64,000 bases of DNA, from contig CM038045.1 of assembly GCA_021397845.1 (NCBI GenBank), positions 145,906,638-145,970,637 of the forward strand. Direction: 5' to 3'. The translations under genes were made by a program, and so were the position numbers. Below the pieces are notes generated by a model. That model searched no databases and had not been told where the DNA came from. It was given only the letters and a program-made list of their open reading frames with translations. Positions 43,218 to 55,211 of this stretch are shown here, piece by piece; position 1 is the stretch's first letter; the number at the start of each line of letters is the position of its first letter. This DNA is from Areca catechu (taxonomy: Eukaryota > Streptophyta > Magnoliopsida > Arecales > Arecaceae).

Positions 43218-44518
43218 TGATGTGGAACTAATATGCATGTGATTATTTTTGTGTATTTATATGTGGGGTGAGGTAGTTAAATCCTGAATATCAGATCAAA
43301 TAAGATGTAGAGATTTCTATATGAATTTTAGAAGCTACGCATGCAGATCAGAACCTAAGAAAGCAGTAAAAAAAGGGATCGCCGAGACTGAGAAGCCTCG
43401 GTTAGGGCCAGTTCATCTACAATAAAATTACTGGAGAATATAGGGGGTATACCTGGTAACATTTGATGTTCCTGGTTAAGATCGTAGTGAAGAGATCACT
43501 CATTCCTCGATGGATGCGGCCTAAAAAATCAAGCCGGAGGCCCGCAGATTCCTGGCGTTCTACTCGGTCGTCCGATTGCGGCCCAGCTAGAGCGTTGGAT
43601 TCGTAGGAACTCGAGGTCCTGCAAACAATCATCAAGGGTGAGAAAACAAAGCTAGAAATAAAAAAAATTTCAAAAAAGGCAGCAAGGGGCGTGTTGGAAG
43701 AAGAGGCTTGGAGGCTTGGAAGAAGGTTGGTTGGCTAGGGTTTCTTCGGGCAGCACTTCAACAGGACTTCAGTTTCACACCAGATCCCTTAATGCACACA
43801 GCAAGGAGGCACCAGAGAGAAAAGAACTTGATAGAATTTTTATTCATCAAAATAATCACTCTCATACATGAGAAGGGGTCCTCTTTAAATAGGCCCAAGC
43901 AAGGACACATATGTCATTACAAATGAATATCATTCCCACACAAAGTCCTAACCCTAGCCCACTCTCCCTCAAACTCTCTCCATATAACACTAGGATACTC
44001 TCTCCCTCTCCCTTTGGTCGGCCAAGGGAGGTGACCATAGGGGAGACCGACCAAGGGGGGTCTCCATAAGCTTGTTAGGCTCCCTGGTTCCCTCCTGGGC
44101 CTTCATTTGGCCCAATTAGCTATAGGCTGCAGTTCAGGGCTCCCGGGCTTCTGATTTCTCCTCCTAAGGTCTTCAAATCTTCAAGCTGGGTTGGACTTGG
44201 GCTTCACCTCCATGTCTTCAAATTGGTTGGACTTGGTCTTCACTTGTATGATGTGGTCTTGAGTCTTCAGTGTACTTGGACAGGACTCAAAAAAATAAAA
44301 TTAGCTCAACTTGAAAAGATTAGCACTGGACTGAACTAGCTCAACATGAGCTGACTAATAATACTGAACTAAAATGACAACTCAAAAGACTCAAATGACA
44401 AACTAAAATGGACTCAGATGGACTAAGCCCTTATTACAATAGATCCAAATACAACTAATTAATCCATAGAGGGTTGAGAAGCCTCTATCTTATTCTGATG
44501 CCTCTGGTGTCCCCACCA
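43218..44518 (-). repeat. C1 5' LTR
   Basis: 1,301 bp; see the 3' LTR. Outer end at 44518, followed by resumption of the 56-bp array. Confidence 0.9.
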
Positions 44519-44844
44519 GCCCTTAGGTGAACAATACCCACTGGCTCCAAGTGACCGAGTATCACTTGGTCAGAGCCCTCAAGTGATCAAACCATACTAG
44601 CTCCAAGTGACCAAGCAGTGCTCAGTTATAGCCCTCTAGTGATCAACATCTAAAAGCTCTAAATGATCAAGTAGCACTTGATCAGATTCCTCAAGCGATC
44701 AATATCCATTGGCTCTAAGTGATCGAGTAGAGCTTTGTCAGAAATCTTAAGAGATCAATACTAACTAGCTCTAAGTGATCAAGTAGCGCTCAATCAGAGC
44801 CCTCAAGTGATCCTTCATTTGCTCCAAGTGACCGAGTAGTGCTC
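44519..44844 (+). repeat. 56-bp tandem array, block 2
   Basis: About six units between C1 and C2. 44840-44844 TGCTC pairs with TGCTA at 50839-50843 as an imperfect TSD of C2. Confidence 0.85.
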
Positions 44845-46166
44845 TGATGGGGGACTAATATGCATGCAATTTTTTTTTATGTTTTATATGTGGGGTTGAG
44901 TGATTAATTCCTGAATTTCAGATTAAAATAAGTTGTAGAGAATTTTATATGAATTTTAGAAGATCAGCATGCAGATTAGGACCTAGAAAAGTAGAAAAGA
45001 AGGATCGTCGGGGCTGAGAAGCCTCGGTTAGGGCAAGTTCTCCTACAATAAAACTACTGGAGGTAGAGGGGGTGTACCTGACAATGTCTGTGAAGATCGC
45101 AGCAAAGGGTCTCTCATTCCTCGATGGATGCGGCCTAGAAAATCGAGCCAAAGACCCGCGGATACCCGGCTTTCTGCTCGGTGATTCGATTGAGGCTTGG
45201 CTGGAGTCGTTGGATTCGTAGGAACTCGGGGATAGGGATTTGAGATGTTTGTTGGCAGCAGGAAGATGATTGCGGCACTGGAAAGAAAAAACTCTTGCAA
45301 ACCCTTTTATGCACACAGCAGGGTATCACACAACTCAATAGAAGAACTCAAGGTTTTTATTCATCAAAAATTCTCACTTCATACAAGAGGCTAGGGTCCC
45401 TTAAATAGACCCTTAACCTTGGGCTCCAAGTAAGGGCACATTAGTCTTTACATGAGAATCATTTTCCCTCTCAAACCCTAGCTAGAAAATAAGGAAACAT
45501 AAGGTAGAAAAAATCCCTAAAATTTCTTGACTTGGCAACACTCCAAGGACACCTAGGGGGGCGTGTTGGGCTTCTAAGAGCAGCAAGGGGCCGGCCCAAA
45601 GGGGCCCGGGTGCATGGGTTTGGGCCTCTGGAAGCTGGGGTGGCTTGGTAGCCAGGTAGCAGGAATATTCCTTGTATCTTGCTTCTTAGGGGCTTGGGCT
45701 TGGCGCCTGGGCTTGATTTCTTTGGGCTAGGATGCAGATGCACCTCTAAAATCATGGATGCCTTGGTCTATGAATATATTTTGGCATCTGGAAGGAAATC
45801 TGGGCATCTGGAGGGCATCTGCAAGGAACAGGGTTCTGATTTTCCTCCTGGGGTCTTCAAATCTTCAAGCTGGGTTGGACTTGGGCTAAACTTCCATGTC
45901 TTCAATCTGGTTGGACTTGGTCTTTACTTGTATGATGTGATCTTGAGTCTTCAGTATACTTGGATAGGACTCAAAAAAATAAAATTAGCTGAACATGAGC
46001 TGACCAGCATTGGAATGAACTAGCTCAACATGAGCTGACTAGTACAGAACAACTAAAATGGACTCAGATGAGCTAAGCCTTATTACAGATGGACTCATAA
46101 ATATTGATCAATTACAGAGGGTTGAAAAGCCTCTGTCTTATTCTGGTGCCTCAGGTGTCCCCACCA
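44845..46166 (-). repeat. C2 3' LTR
   Basis: 1,322 bp, minus strand TGGTGGGGACACC to GTCCCCCATCA. Matches 49515-50838 and, inverted, the solo LTR 24568-26013. Confidence 0.9.
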
Positions 46167-46700
46167 ATTCTCCCGGGGTGGGAGGAACTCGACCTTGTCG
46201 AGTGAAGGTCAGACTGGCTCACATATCTCTCAAGAAGGTCTGGGTTGAGGCGTTGCAAGTCCTCTCGAGAAATCCATGAATCGTCCGACTCTGGCCGGCC
46301 TTGCCATCGGACCAGGAAGCGTTGATAGTCATGGCCCTAGGTCGTGATGGCTTGATCATCCAGGATATGCTCGATCCGTTCTCCTCTCTCAGGCCATATT
46401 TGTTTATGGACACTCTAGGTTAGGGTCACTCACAATGAAAAGGAATAGGTCCAAAGGCCTCACTAGGTATCGCTGCCGGTTCCTATACTCAACCAGGTCT
46501 ATAATATTGAAGGTAGAACTAATGCCCAAATCCGAAGGCAATTCTAATACCTAGGCATTTGATCAACCTTCTCTATCACTTTAAAAGGTCCGGCTCTGCG
46601 AGCATGAAGCTTCTTTTAGGCCTAAGCCTAACCAAGATAGAATCCACTACATCAAATTCTTTGATCATTCTTCGGGAATTAGCTAGTTTGTTTAAAGATT
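46167..46700 (-). pseudogene. C2 integrase end and chromodomain remnant
   Basis: 46167-46400 corresponds to the C1 chromodomain (ILDDQAITT-like, YQRFLV, DDSWISREDLQ-like readings over several frames). 46490-46600 corresponds to the integrase end (STFNIIDLVEY-like). No clean frame remains. Confidence 0.6.
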
Positions 46701-46832
46701 AGTGCGGGTGGTGAACATGCTAGGCACATGCAGACTCCTAACAAATGATGCAAAGGACTCATACTGACACCTAACAAACTCGACTATGCATTCCTATCGA
46801 AGGAAATTTTATTGAACTCTTTGGATCTAAAC

Positions 46833-47560
46833 CTAATAGATTATAGGTTCTCTAGGTTTGATCCTAGCTTGACATGCACATGAAAATTTATAGTGAACTC
46901 CTAGCAAATTCCAAAGAGTATGCCATAAGTAAGATGCAAACCTAACATGCGTAATGAATGCATGCAGTATGCTAATCTCAGTTAAATGCAATCTAATAAT
47001 CCTAGAAATGCTGGAGGTGTCAGGAAAGGGTAGAAAATAGGAAGTGGGTTCAGAATTAATTTGGTAGGGTAGGGAAAAAGGTTCAAGGTTAGTTGGATAA
47101 AGTTCGATATAAGAAGGCATGTCAGGGACTAATCCTAGACTAATGAGGCTAACCTTACGAGGTTGCGGTATATCTATGGGGTTTGCATAATGGAAGGATG
47201 GGTTACTAATCTCAGGGAAGAGGTCCTTAATGGGAACTATAGGAGGAGGCTCACCCTGAAGGTACTGATTCAAAGAGATCAAGTCCTTAATAAATTCTTC
47301 TGGTTCTTGTATTTTAGGACTAGACTCTATAATTTGGCTCTCCTCTACGGTTTCCTCAGGTAAGGCTCTAGCAGCAGTACCTATGTTTTCTTCCTCTATT
47401 GTTCTTCCACTATAGCTTTAGGTTGGATGTGGTCAAGGTCAACTACCTCTAGGTTGGCTTCTACCTGGGTATCTATTGGGTCAGCTAATTCTAGGTCATC
47501 TAAAGGTGTCTCCTCTTCTCCCTCATACTCATCCACTAAGCTTGCATCAACTTCATACAC
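46833..47560 (-). pseudogene. C2 acidic ORF with integrase scrap
   Basis: 47560-47400 reads EVYEVDASLVDEYEGEEE, parallel to C1. After frame changes, 47282-46833 encodes a Ser/Pro-rich part ending VRFASYLWHTLWNLLGVHYKFS, the same integrase scrap as in C1. The shared fusion shows that the deletion predates the separation of C1 and C2. Confidence 0.65.
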
Positions 47561-48627
47561 TTCTGCATTAATGTAAGCCTTGTGAATCTCAGGAATGGTT
47601 GGAGAAGGTCGGCTAAGGAAAAATTGGCTAGGTCCTGGTTCTGATTATGGGCACTACTCCTAGTAGGTTCAGGTTGCCTAAGGGGTAGTGGCTCACTACT
47701 GGGCTCATATTTAGGGGTACTAATCCTATGGGGTTCAAGTTGACTAGGGGAAGCATGACTAGTACTAGATTGATACCTAGGGGTTATGGGCTCCCTAGGC
47801 TCATAGGACAAGGGTGCAGATCTATGGGTCAGGGGATTATAGGATCTGGGGTCATAGGATTTTGGGTCAGCTCTATGGTCAGGTTCTAAGGATTGATCAT
47901 GGTATGGGGTCCTCGTAAGGTTGGGCTCTCTATATGGGTCAGGATATTGGGTCATCCTAGGGTTGGACTCCCTATATGGGCCAGAATACTGGGTTCTCCT
48001 AGGGTTGGACTCCCTATATGGGTCAGAATATTAGGTTATCCTAGGGTTGGACTCCCTATATGGGTCAAAATATTGGGTGTTGGGTCTACTAGGCTCATAG
48101 GGTGTGGGTGCATAGGATCTATGATCATGGGATCTAGAGTCATAGGATCTAGGTTCATAGGTTATGGATTCATAGGTTCTAGGTTCATAGGATTTGGAGT
48201 CATAAGATCTATAGGTTGTGGGTATACTAGGCTTGTAGGGAGAGAGTTAAATCTGATCTATCTTCTTGGTCTTCTGATTGGGTCTAGGACTAACTTTAGG
48301 GATTGGGTCATGACGATGGGCTCTCCTAAGTTCAGCCTCAAGGTATGGATCAGGGTTTGGGGTCCTCCTAGGTTAAGGGGAATCAGGATCTGGCTCAGAC
48401 TGTGACCCATGGGTTCTTTCTATGGTCCCTACATGGCCTTCTAACTGGTCAAACCTATTGGCAAGATGGTCAATTCTATTGTTGGTTTGGGTAGCAGACT
48501 GAGTTAACTGGGTAGTCATCTGGGCCATTTGATCAGCTAGGGCTTTTATTTGGGCTTGTAAATTTTTCATGGGTTCAGACATTTGTGAAGGAGGTGGGTG
48601 ATATGAAACTCCTGATCTAGTGCTCAT
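47561..48627 (-). pseudogene. C2 gag N-terminus and Tyr/Pro-rich repeat region
   Basis: 48627-48373 encodes MSTRSGVSYHPPPSQ and a coiled coil (QAQIKALADQMAQMTTQLTQ .. IDHLANRFDQLEGH), the counterpart of the family A Gag start. 48350-47536 encodes Tyr/Pro/Arg-rich sequence with about four 42-bp repeat units (47925-48080) and shorter repeats of the SYDPRSYD type (48080-48230, 47810-47880). The Retrotrans_gag capsid domain of C1 is not seen before the acidic ORF. Confidence 0.65.
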
Positions 48628-49500
48628 GCAAGACTCGATAGACCGATTATAATTGACTAGACCTAGAGTCCCAAACTAGATGCTCAATCAGGGTGGCAAA
48701 CTAGCCTATAGTAACCCTATACTCAGCCAGGCAGGTGTAAGGGGAGTGTTAGGTCCCTGATTGCCAATCCTAGACACCAATCAGAGATTGCCAGGTAGGC
48801 GGACCAGCACACAAGCCCTTCGGGATTGAATCCCTAAACCACCATTCTAGACACTAAGCACAAGGCACATATAGGTTAACTTGACACAGTGATCTAACAC
48901 CAGCCCGGACCCGACCAGTTGGTGTCCCTAGCCCACTAGGGCAAATTAAGTCTAATTAATTTTAGGTTAAGGCTTGGGACCGAATGCAAGGGATGTGGTT
49001 TTGGGATAAGGAGAGGTAATCAAATCCTCCCCCCATCTGATATAACAAGAGTGCCCTTAAAAGTAAATTATGCAATGATGGCAGGCAGATGAGGATGCAA
49101 ATTAGGGTTTAGATATATTTTTTTTTGGTATTTTTGGAGAATATGTATTTCTTTTTTTTTTTTTGGTATTTTCTTAAATAGAAGAAAACTTGCAAATCAT
49201 GGCCTAATATGCTGGAAATATACTAAAATTAAAAGATATGTAAAATGCTAAATAAAACCCTAAAACTTCCAAACTTGTCTTGCTGAAAAAAAATAGAGCC
49301 AAAAATTTGCATGCTGTATTTCGGCTTTCAAAAAATTCACAGGGCATAATAAAATCTACAAAAATCCTTACACTTACAGTGAATTATGATGAATCCAGAA
49401 AAATAAATTTAGAATTTTTTGAGTTTTTAATAGGGAGAAATAATTAAACTAACAGAGCATATACGGACAAAAGAATTGCAGAAAACAAGCCCTAATCTAG
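48628..49500 (-). other. C2 leader
   Basis: Non-coding, homologous to the C1 and A leaders (48660-48960), with T-rich tracts near 49115-49160. Confidence 0.65.
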
Positions 49501-49512
49501 GCTCTGATACCA
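49501..49512 (-). other. C2 primer-binding site
   Basis: TGGTATCAGAGC on the minus strand, two bases from the 5' LTR. Confidence 0.9.
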
Positions 49513-49514
49513 AA

Positions 49515-50838
49515 TGATGGGGGACTAATATGCATGCAATTTTTTTTTTATGTTTTATATGTAGGGTTGAGTGATTAATTCCTGAATTTCAGATTAAAAT
49601 AAGTGGTAGGGGATTTATATGAATTTTAGAAGATCAGCATGCAGATTAGGACCTAGAAAAGTAGAAAAGAAGGATCGCCGGGGCTGAGAAGCCTCGGTTA
49701 GGGCAAGTTCTCCTACAATAAAACTACTGGAGGTAGAGGGGGTGTACCTGACAACGTCTGTGAGATTGTAGCAAAGGGTCTCTCGTTCCTCGATGGATGC
49801 GGCCTGGAAAACCGAGCCAAAGAACCGCAGATACCCGGCTTTTTGCTCGGTGATCCGATTGAGGCTTGGCTGGAGTTGCTGGATTCGTAGAAACTCGGGG
49901 ACAGGGATTTGAGATGTTTGTTGGCAGCAGGAAGATGATTGCAGCACTAGGAAGAAAAAACTCTCGCAAACCCTTTATGCACACAACAGGGTATCACACA
50001 ACTCAATAGAAGAACTCAAGGTTTTTATTCATCAAAAATTCTCCCTTCATACAAGAGGCTAGGGTCCCTTAAATAGACCCTTAACCTTGGGCTCCAAGTA
50101 AGGGCACATTAGTCTTTACATGATAATCCTTTTCCCTCTCAAACCCTAGCTAGAAAATAAGGAAACATTAGGTAGAAAAAATCCCTAAAATTTTCTTGAC
50201 CTGGCCAACACTCCAAGTACACCTAGGGGGGCGTGTTGGGCTTCTAAGAGCAGCAAGGGGCCGGCCCAAAGGGGCCCGGGTGCATGGGTTTTGGCCTCTG
50301 GAAGCTGGGGTGGCCTGGTAGCTAGGTAGCAAGAATATTCCCTGGTATCTTGCTTCTTAGGGCTTGGGCTTGGCGCCTGGGCTTGATTTCTTTGGGCTAG
50401 GATGCAGATGCACCTCTAAAATCTTGGATGCCTTGGTCTATGAATATATTGGCATCTGGAAGGAAATCTGGGCATCTGGAGGGCATCTGCAAGGAATCAG
50501 GGTTTCTGATTTTCCTCCTGGGGTCTTCAAATCTTCAAGCTGGGTTGGACTTGGGCTAAACTTCCATGTCTTCAATCTGGTTGGACTTGGTCTTTACTTG
50601 TATGATGTGGTCTTGAGTCTTTAGTATGCTTGGATAGGACTCAAAAAAATAAATTAGCTGAACATGAGCTGACCAGCATTGGACTGAACTAGCTCAACAT
50701 GAGCTGACTAGTACAGAACAACTAAAATGGACTCAGATGAGCTAAGCCCTTATTACAGATGGACTCATAAATTATTGATCAATTTACAGAGGGTTGAAAA
50801 TCCTCTGTCTTATTCTGGTGCCTTAGGTGTCCCCACCA
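49515..50838 (-). repeat. C2 5' LTR
   Basis: 1,324 bp, nearly the same length as the 3' LTR (1,322). Array sequence resumes at 50839. Confidence 0.9.
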
Positions 50839-51007
50839 TGCTAGATCAGAGCCCTTACGTAATCAATGCTCACTAGCACCAAGTGATTGAGTAGCGCTCA
50901 GTTAGAGCCCTCTGGTGATCAACACCCATTGTCTCCAAATGACCGAGTAGCACTCAGTCAGAGTCCTCAAGTGATCAATAGCCACTGGCTCTAGGTGATC
51001 GAGTAGC
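50839..51007 (+). repeat. 56-bp tandem array, block 3
   Basis: Three units. Ends GAGTAGC at 51007; the last five bases GTAGC recur at 55065-55069 as the TSD of element E. Confidence 0.85.
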
Positions 51008-52209
51008 TGATTGGGACATCAAAACCCATCCGGGTTTTCCTTATCTTTTTTTAGATTTTTTTTTAAGTTTAAATTTTATCCCAGCTATTCCATGTATTCC
51101 CACTATTCCAATTTTATCCCCCTTTATTCCACTCTTATTCCTCCTTATTCCTATCATCTTCAACCTCCTAGAAACTCACAGAACCTCCATTTTTCATTTT
51201 TTTCTTCTAGTTTATCCAGGATCCACCACGCCCGACCTCCGGTGCCACCCCCGATGGCCGACCACCATCCCAGACACATCGATCTTCCTCATGGGAATGT
51301 CGGCAAACCCCATGAACTACCCATGGCCATTTCTCCCCCTCATGTGGCTCCGCCCATGCCGTGCCCTCTCTGCTACCATTTGTCGATGCCGAGCTACCAT
51401 CCATCGCTGCCTGAGCCATCCCCATCCCTGCCCGTGAAGCCATCTCCACACCTCCGTGCTGCACCCCTCTCTCCTGCGACCATTGCCTAGCCCGTCGATG
51501 CCCGGTCATCCTTGCCACTGCTGCCCCCTGCCCCACCGCCATGCCCTCCCATCCGGAAGACTCACGGTCAAGCCAACCGTGCCACTCGATCACTGCAGAT
51601 CATCCAGATCTGCCTCAACGGTGCTGCCCAACGACCATCTCTTCAATGGCACTGCCATCTCCTCTGCCACCTCCGGTCCAGCCACCATCGGTAACCGTGG
51701 CCACGACTCTCCCATCCCTCCTTACCGGATCTTCCCCAGCTGCTCATCCCCATCAATCCACCATACTCTTTTCCATGGTGATAGGAGTTTGCATGGATCT
51801 TAATGCAAAACACTTTGCATGGATCTCAGGGCAGCACGATAATCTTCTAAAAAAATATTTTATTCTTCACCCCGCATGGGCAGGGAGGGTGAGAGGCCCG
51901 ATAGTGTTCACCCCCGCATGGGTGGGGAGGGTGAGAGGCCCAGTAGTGTTGACTTCGTTCTTTGAGAACGTCGACCTCCATGAGGGAGTGGGTGTGAGGC
52001 CCATTTTGCCTTCACCTTCGGGCGTCGAGGGGTGTGAGACCCTATGCCTTTGTCCTGCGGGACATTGAGGAGTGTGAGGACCTATTTGCCTTTGTCCTAT
52101 GAGACATCGAGGGGTGTGAGGCCCTGGTTATCCTGTTTTTGACCTTAATCCCAGGAGACTTCTCAGCTCTCCATCGATCCTAGCTCCTAGGGCCCCTTGT
52201 CCCACATTA
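51008..52209 (+). repeat. Element E 5' LTR
   Basis: Begins TGATTGGGACATC and ends before the PBS. T-rich first 200 bases, a GC-rich module to 51840, then repeated GGGTGTGAGGCCC / GGGAGGGTGAGAGGCCC units (51880-52125). The long overlapping ORFs here (51207-51593, 51541-52068) reflect GC-rich composition, not proteins. Confidence 0.6.
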
Positions 52210-52212
52210 ATT

Positions 52213-52224
52213 TGGTATCAGAGC
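52213..52224 (+). other. Primer-binding site of element E
   Basis: TGGTATCAGAGC, initiator Met tRNA type. Confidence 0.8.
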
Positions 52225-52785
52225 ATGGTTAGGACTTAGCACTTCTTAAGTACTTGGATTAGGTGCTTCACCAGGCCATCCGGTCTTAGGAGAAAAGTAG
52301 GGTTTCAAGACCCTCTCCTCCCATTCCATGGAGATCTCCTAAGGTGTGTAGGGGTGCCACTATGATTGACCTTTGAAGGGGAACACAAGAAGAAAAGTTT
52401 TAAAAACCCAAAAGAAAAGTTTTGCATCATTAGATCTCATCTTCTTTTAATTTCTGTATTTTTTCTTTTCCATACATGATCTATTTTTTTAGGTGTTCCT
52501 ATTTGTAGAAATCTCTAAACTCTCTGATTTTTATTTGTTAGATCACACATAATTAAAAGTATTTTTGATAATTTTCTCAGATTTTATTACAGCTTGTAGA
52601 ATTCTACAAGCCAAAATACTACCTGAGAGCAAAATGTTCTATGATTTTTTAGCAAGTGCATCTTTTCATTTTTTGATTTTTCAAGTAGTTTAATTTTGTA
52701 TTTAGTGTCATCTCTTATCATTTACATCATTTTATTTCTACTTTCATCCATCAAAAATATCCAAAAAAAACTCATGCTCTGAGAA
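52225..52785 (+). other. Leader of element E
   Basis: 52232-52400 is similar to 60404-60540 (shared GTACTTGGATT.GGTGCTTCACCAGG), placing E and the copia at 58526 in one group. The rest is A/T-rich and non-coding. Confidence 0.6.
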
Positions 52786-53590
52786 GTGTGCTACCCTGAG
52801 ATCCGTGCAAAGTGTTTTGCCCTAAGATCTGTGCAAACTCCTATCACTGTGGAAAGGAGCATGGCGGATGGATGGGGACAAGTAGCTGTGGAAGATATGG
52901 TGAGGAGGGATGGGAGACTCATGGCCGTGGGCATCGGTGGCGACTGGATCGGAGGTGGCAGAGGAGATGGCGGTGCCGTTGAAGAGATGGCCATTGGGCG
53001 GTGCCATTGAGGTGGATCTGGACAATCTGTAGTGGCCGAGCATAATGGTTGGCTCGGTCATGAGTCTTTCGGACAAGAGGGCATGGCGGTGGGGTAGGGG
53101 GCGGCAGCGGTGGGGATGACCGGGCGTCGGAGGGCTGGGCGGTGGTCGCGGGAGAGAGGGGCGCGGCACAGAGGTGTGGAGATGGCTTCATGGGAGAATG
53201 TTCGATGGGGACGGCTCGGGTAGCAATGGATGGTGGCGGAGAGGGGCACAGCATGGGCAGAGCTGCATGGGTGGGGAGAAATGGTTGTGGGCAGTTCGTG
53301 GGGTTCGTCGGCATTTCCATGAGGAGATTGATGCCGGGGGAAGGTGGACGGCCGTCGAGGGTGGCACCGGAGATCAGGCGTGGTGGATCCAGGATAAACG
53401 GGAAAAAAAAATGAAAAAATGGAGGTTCTGTGAGTTTCTAGGAGGTTGAAGATGATAGGAATAAGGAGGAATAAGTCAGGAATAAAATGGTGATAAAATG
53501 AGAATAGTGGAAATACGTGGAATAGCTGGTATAAAATTTAACTAAAAAAAAATCTGAAAAAAAATAAGGAAAACCTGGATGGGTTTATCT
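52786..53590 (-). repeat. Inverted copy of element E LTR module
   Basis: Reverse complement of about 51023-51840, including the T-rich start (AAAACCCATCC.GGTTTTCC on the minus strand). It forms a long inverted repeat with both neighbouring direct copies. Confidence 0.8.
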
Positions 53591-53593
53591 TGC

Positions 53594-55064
53594 ATCCACC
53601 ATGCTCGACCTCCGGTGCCACCCCTGATGGTCGTCCACCTTCCCCGGCATCTATCTTTTCATGGGAATGCCGGCGAACCCCACGAACCGCCCACGGTCAT
53701 TTCTCCCCCCCATGCAGCTCCACCCATGCCGTACCCCTCTCCGCCGCTACTCGAGCCACCGTTCGTCGCTGCCCAAGCCACCGTTCACCGCTGCCTGAGC
53801 CACCGTCCATCACTGCCCGAGCTGTCCCCACCGGACCTCCGCCTGTGAAGCCATCTCCACACCTCCGTGCCATGCCCCTCTTTCCCGTGACCACTGCCCA
53901 GCCCGCCGACGCCTGGTCATCCTCGTCGCTGCCACCCCCTACCCCACCGTCGTGCCCTCCTACTCGGAAGACTCACAGCCGAGCCAACCGAGCTGCCCAG
54001 TCGCTGCAGATCATCCAGATCCGCCTTAACAGTGATGCCTAACGGCCATCTCTTCAACAGCACCACCATCTCCTCTGCCACCTCCGATCCAACCGCCACC
54101 GGTGCCCGCGGCCACGACTCTCCCATCCCTCCTCGTCGGATCTGCCCCAGCTGCTCGTCCCCATCCGTCTGCCATGTTCCTTTCCACGGTGACAGGAGTT
54201 TGCACGGATCTCAAGGAAAATACTTTGCATGGATCTCAGGGTGGCACGCTTCTCAGAGCAAGTGTTTTTTTTCTGTGCAAGGTCATCTTGCCTGCGTAGA
54301 TTTCATTTTTTGAATTCGAATTTGAATGGATCCATAATTTCCTCTACAAATGCCGCCCCTCTCCTTTCCTTATTTTATTATTTTTGAATTTTGAATTTCA
54401 AAATGGCTTGGTGTCTATAAAATATGCTCCAATCATTCTTATAAGAATAATTGAGAAATGAAATTTTTGTTTTAGAGAAGAGTAATTCTTCTTCACTTCA
54501 TGAGGAGAGGGTGTGTGGCCCAACCCCAGGATATGATGTGAGGTCATGCCCAGTTATCCCCTTTCCATTCCATCTTCTCTATCCCCTCGTGGTCTTTGAG
54601 TTCCATCCTAACGCCTCCAAGTATCGAGGAGGGTGTAATGCCTTAGAGGTGAGAGGTCTCTTTGTTAGGGTGAGTCCCAAGGTCCATGAGATCCAGATCC
54701 CAATCTTCCATCCCATTATTCCTTCACCATCAATTTTGATTTCCCGTCGAGTCCCCCTCTAGGTCTTAGGGACTTTCCTTTACTGTCCCAGGTAGCGATT
54801 TGGGTAGGATGCCCTAAGCTCTACATGTAGTAAGATGGGTGGGATGCCCTAGGCTACATGTAGTTGGATGGGTGAGATGCCCTAGAGGTGTGAGGTCTCT
54901 CCGTGAATGTAAGTCCCCAGTCCTAGAGTATCCAATTTTCCTACCCTCCATCCCCATTATTCTTTCATCAAATTAGAAAATCAAAAAAATTAGAATACCC
55001 TAATCTAGGTGACTTCTAGGCTCACCGTTCGATCCTCTTTAGTTACCCCCATTATCCTGCATTT
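53594..55064 (+). repeat. Element E 3' LTR, lacking its first ~200 bases
   Basis: 53594-54260 equals 51222-51840. It continues with a TATA-like CTATAAAAT (about 54415) and GGTGTGAGG-type units to 55064. The section 54260-54700 has no counterpart in the 5' LTR, so the two LTRs differ by a large indel. Confidence 0.6.
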
Positions 55065-55211
55065 GTAGCACTCTATCAAAAATCTCAAGCAATCAATATC
55101 CACTAGCTCTAAGTGATCGAGTAGCACTTGGTCAAAGCCCTTAGGCAATAAATGCTCACTATCTCCAAGTGATTGAGTACTACTTAGTTAGAGCCCTTAG
55201 ACGATCAATGT
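55065..55211 (+). repeat. 56-bp tandem array, block 4
   Basis: About 2.5 units, between element E and an unclassified insertion. Confidence 0.85.

Larger units (their letters stand above)
38739..44518 (-). mobile_element. Non-autonomous chromovirus-like element C1
   Basis: 5,780 bp: LTRs 38739-40033 and 43218-44518, TSD GCTCT/GCCCT, PBS TGGTATCAGAGC. It encodes a Gag remnant, an acidic ORF fused to a scrap of integrase, the integrase end and a chromodomain, but no RT or RNase H. Internal length 3.2 kb against 5.6 kb in family A. It would need enzymes from another chromovirus, family A being a candidate donor because leader, PBS and Gag are related. Confidence 0.88.
44845..50838 (-). mobile_element. 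Non-autonomous chromovirus-like element C2
   Basis: 5,994 bp: LTRs 44845-46166 and 49515-50838, PBS, leader, Gag N-terminus, Tyr/Pro-rich repeats, acidic ORF with integrase scrap, integrase end and chromodomain. Same orientation and polymerase deletion as C1, but of another LTR subtype (GGGCCGGCCC-rich stretch) and apparently without the capsid domain that C1 retains. Confidence 0.87.
51008..55064 (+). mobile_element. Element E: rearranged LTR retrotransposon with +/-/+ GC-rich module
   Basis: Inserted in the array with TSD GTAGC (51003-51007 and 55065-55069). It has a PBS (52213-52224) after a first LTR-like part and a leader like that of the copia at 60338. A GC-rich module occurs three times: direct (51222-51840), inverted (52786-53590), direct (53594-54260). 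The two LTR ends (52140-52209 and 55000-55064) share a GACTTCT..GCTC..CGATCCT pattern. No gag or pol is seen. Confidence 0.65.

Noticed and set aside
51207..52068. Long overlapping Pro/Ser/His/Arg-rich ORFs (also 52786-53414 and 53579-54214)
   Set aside because: Open in several frames on both strands because of GC-rich sequence, present three times in +/-/+ order within an LTR element, with no known domain or consistent start.
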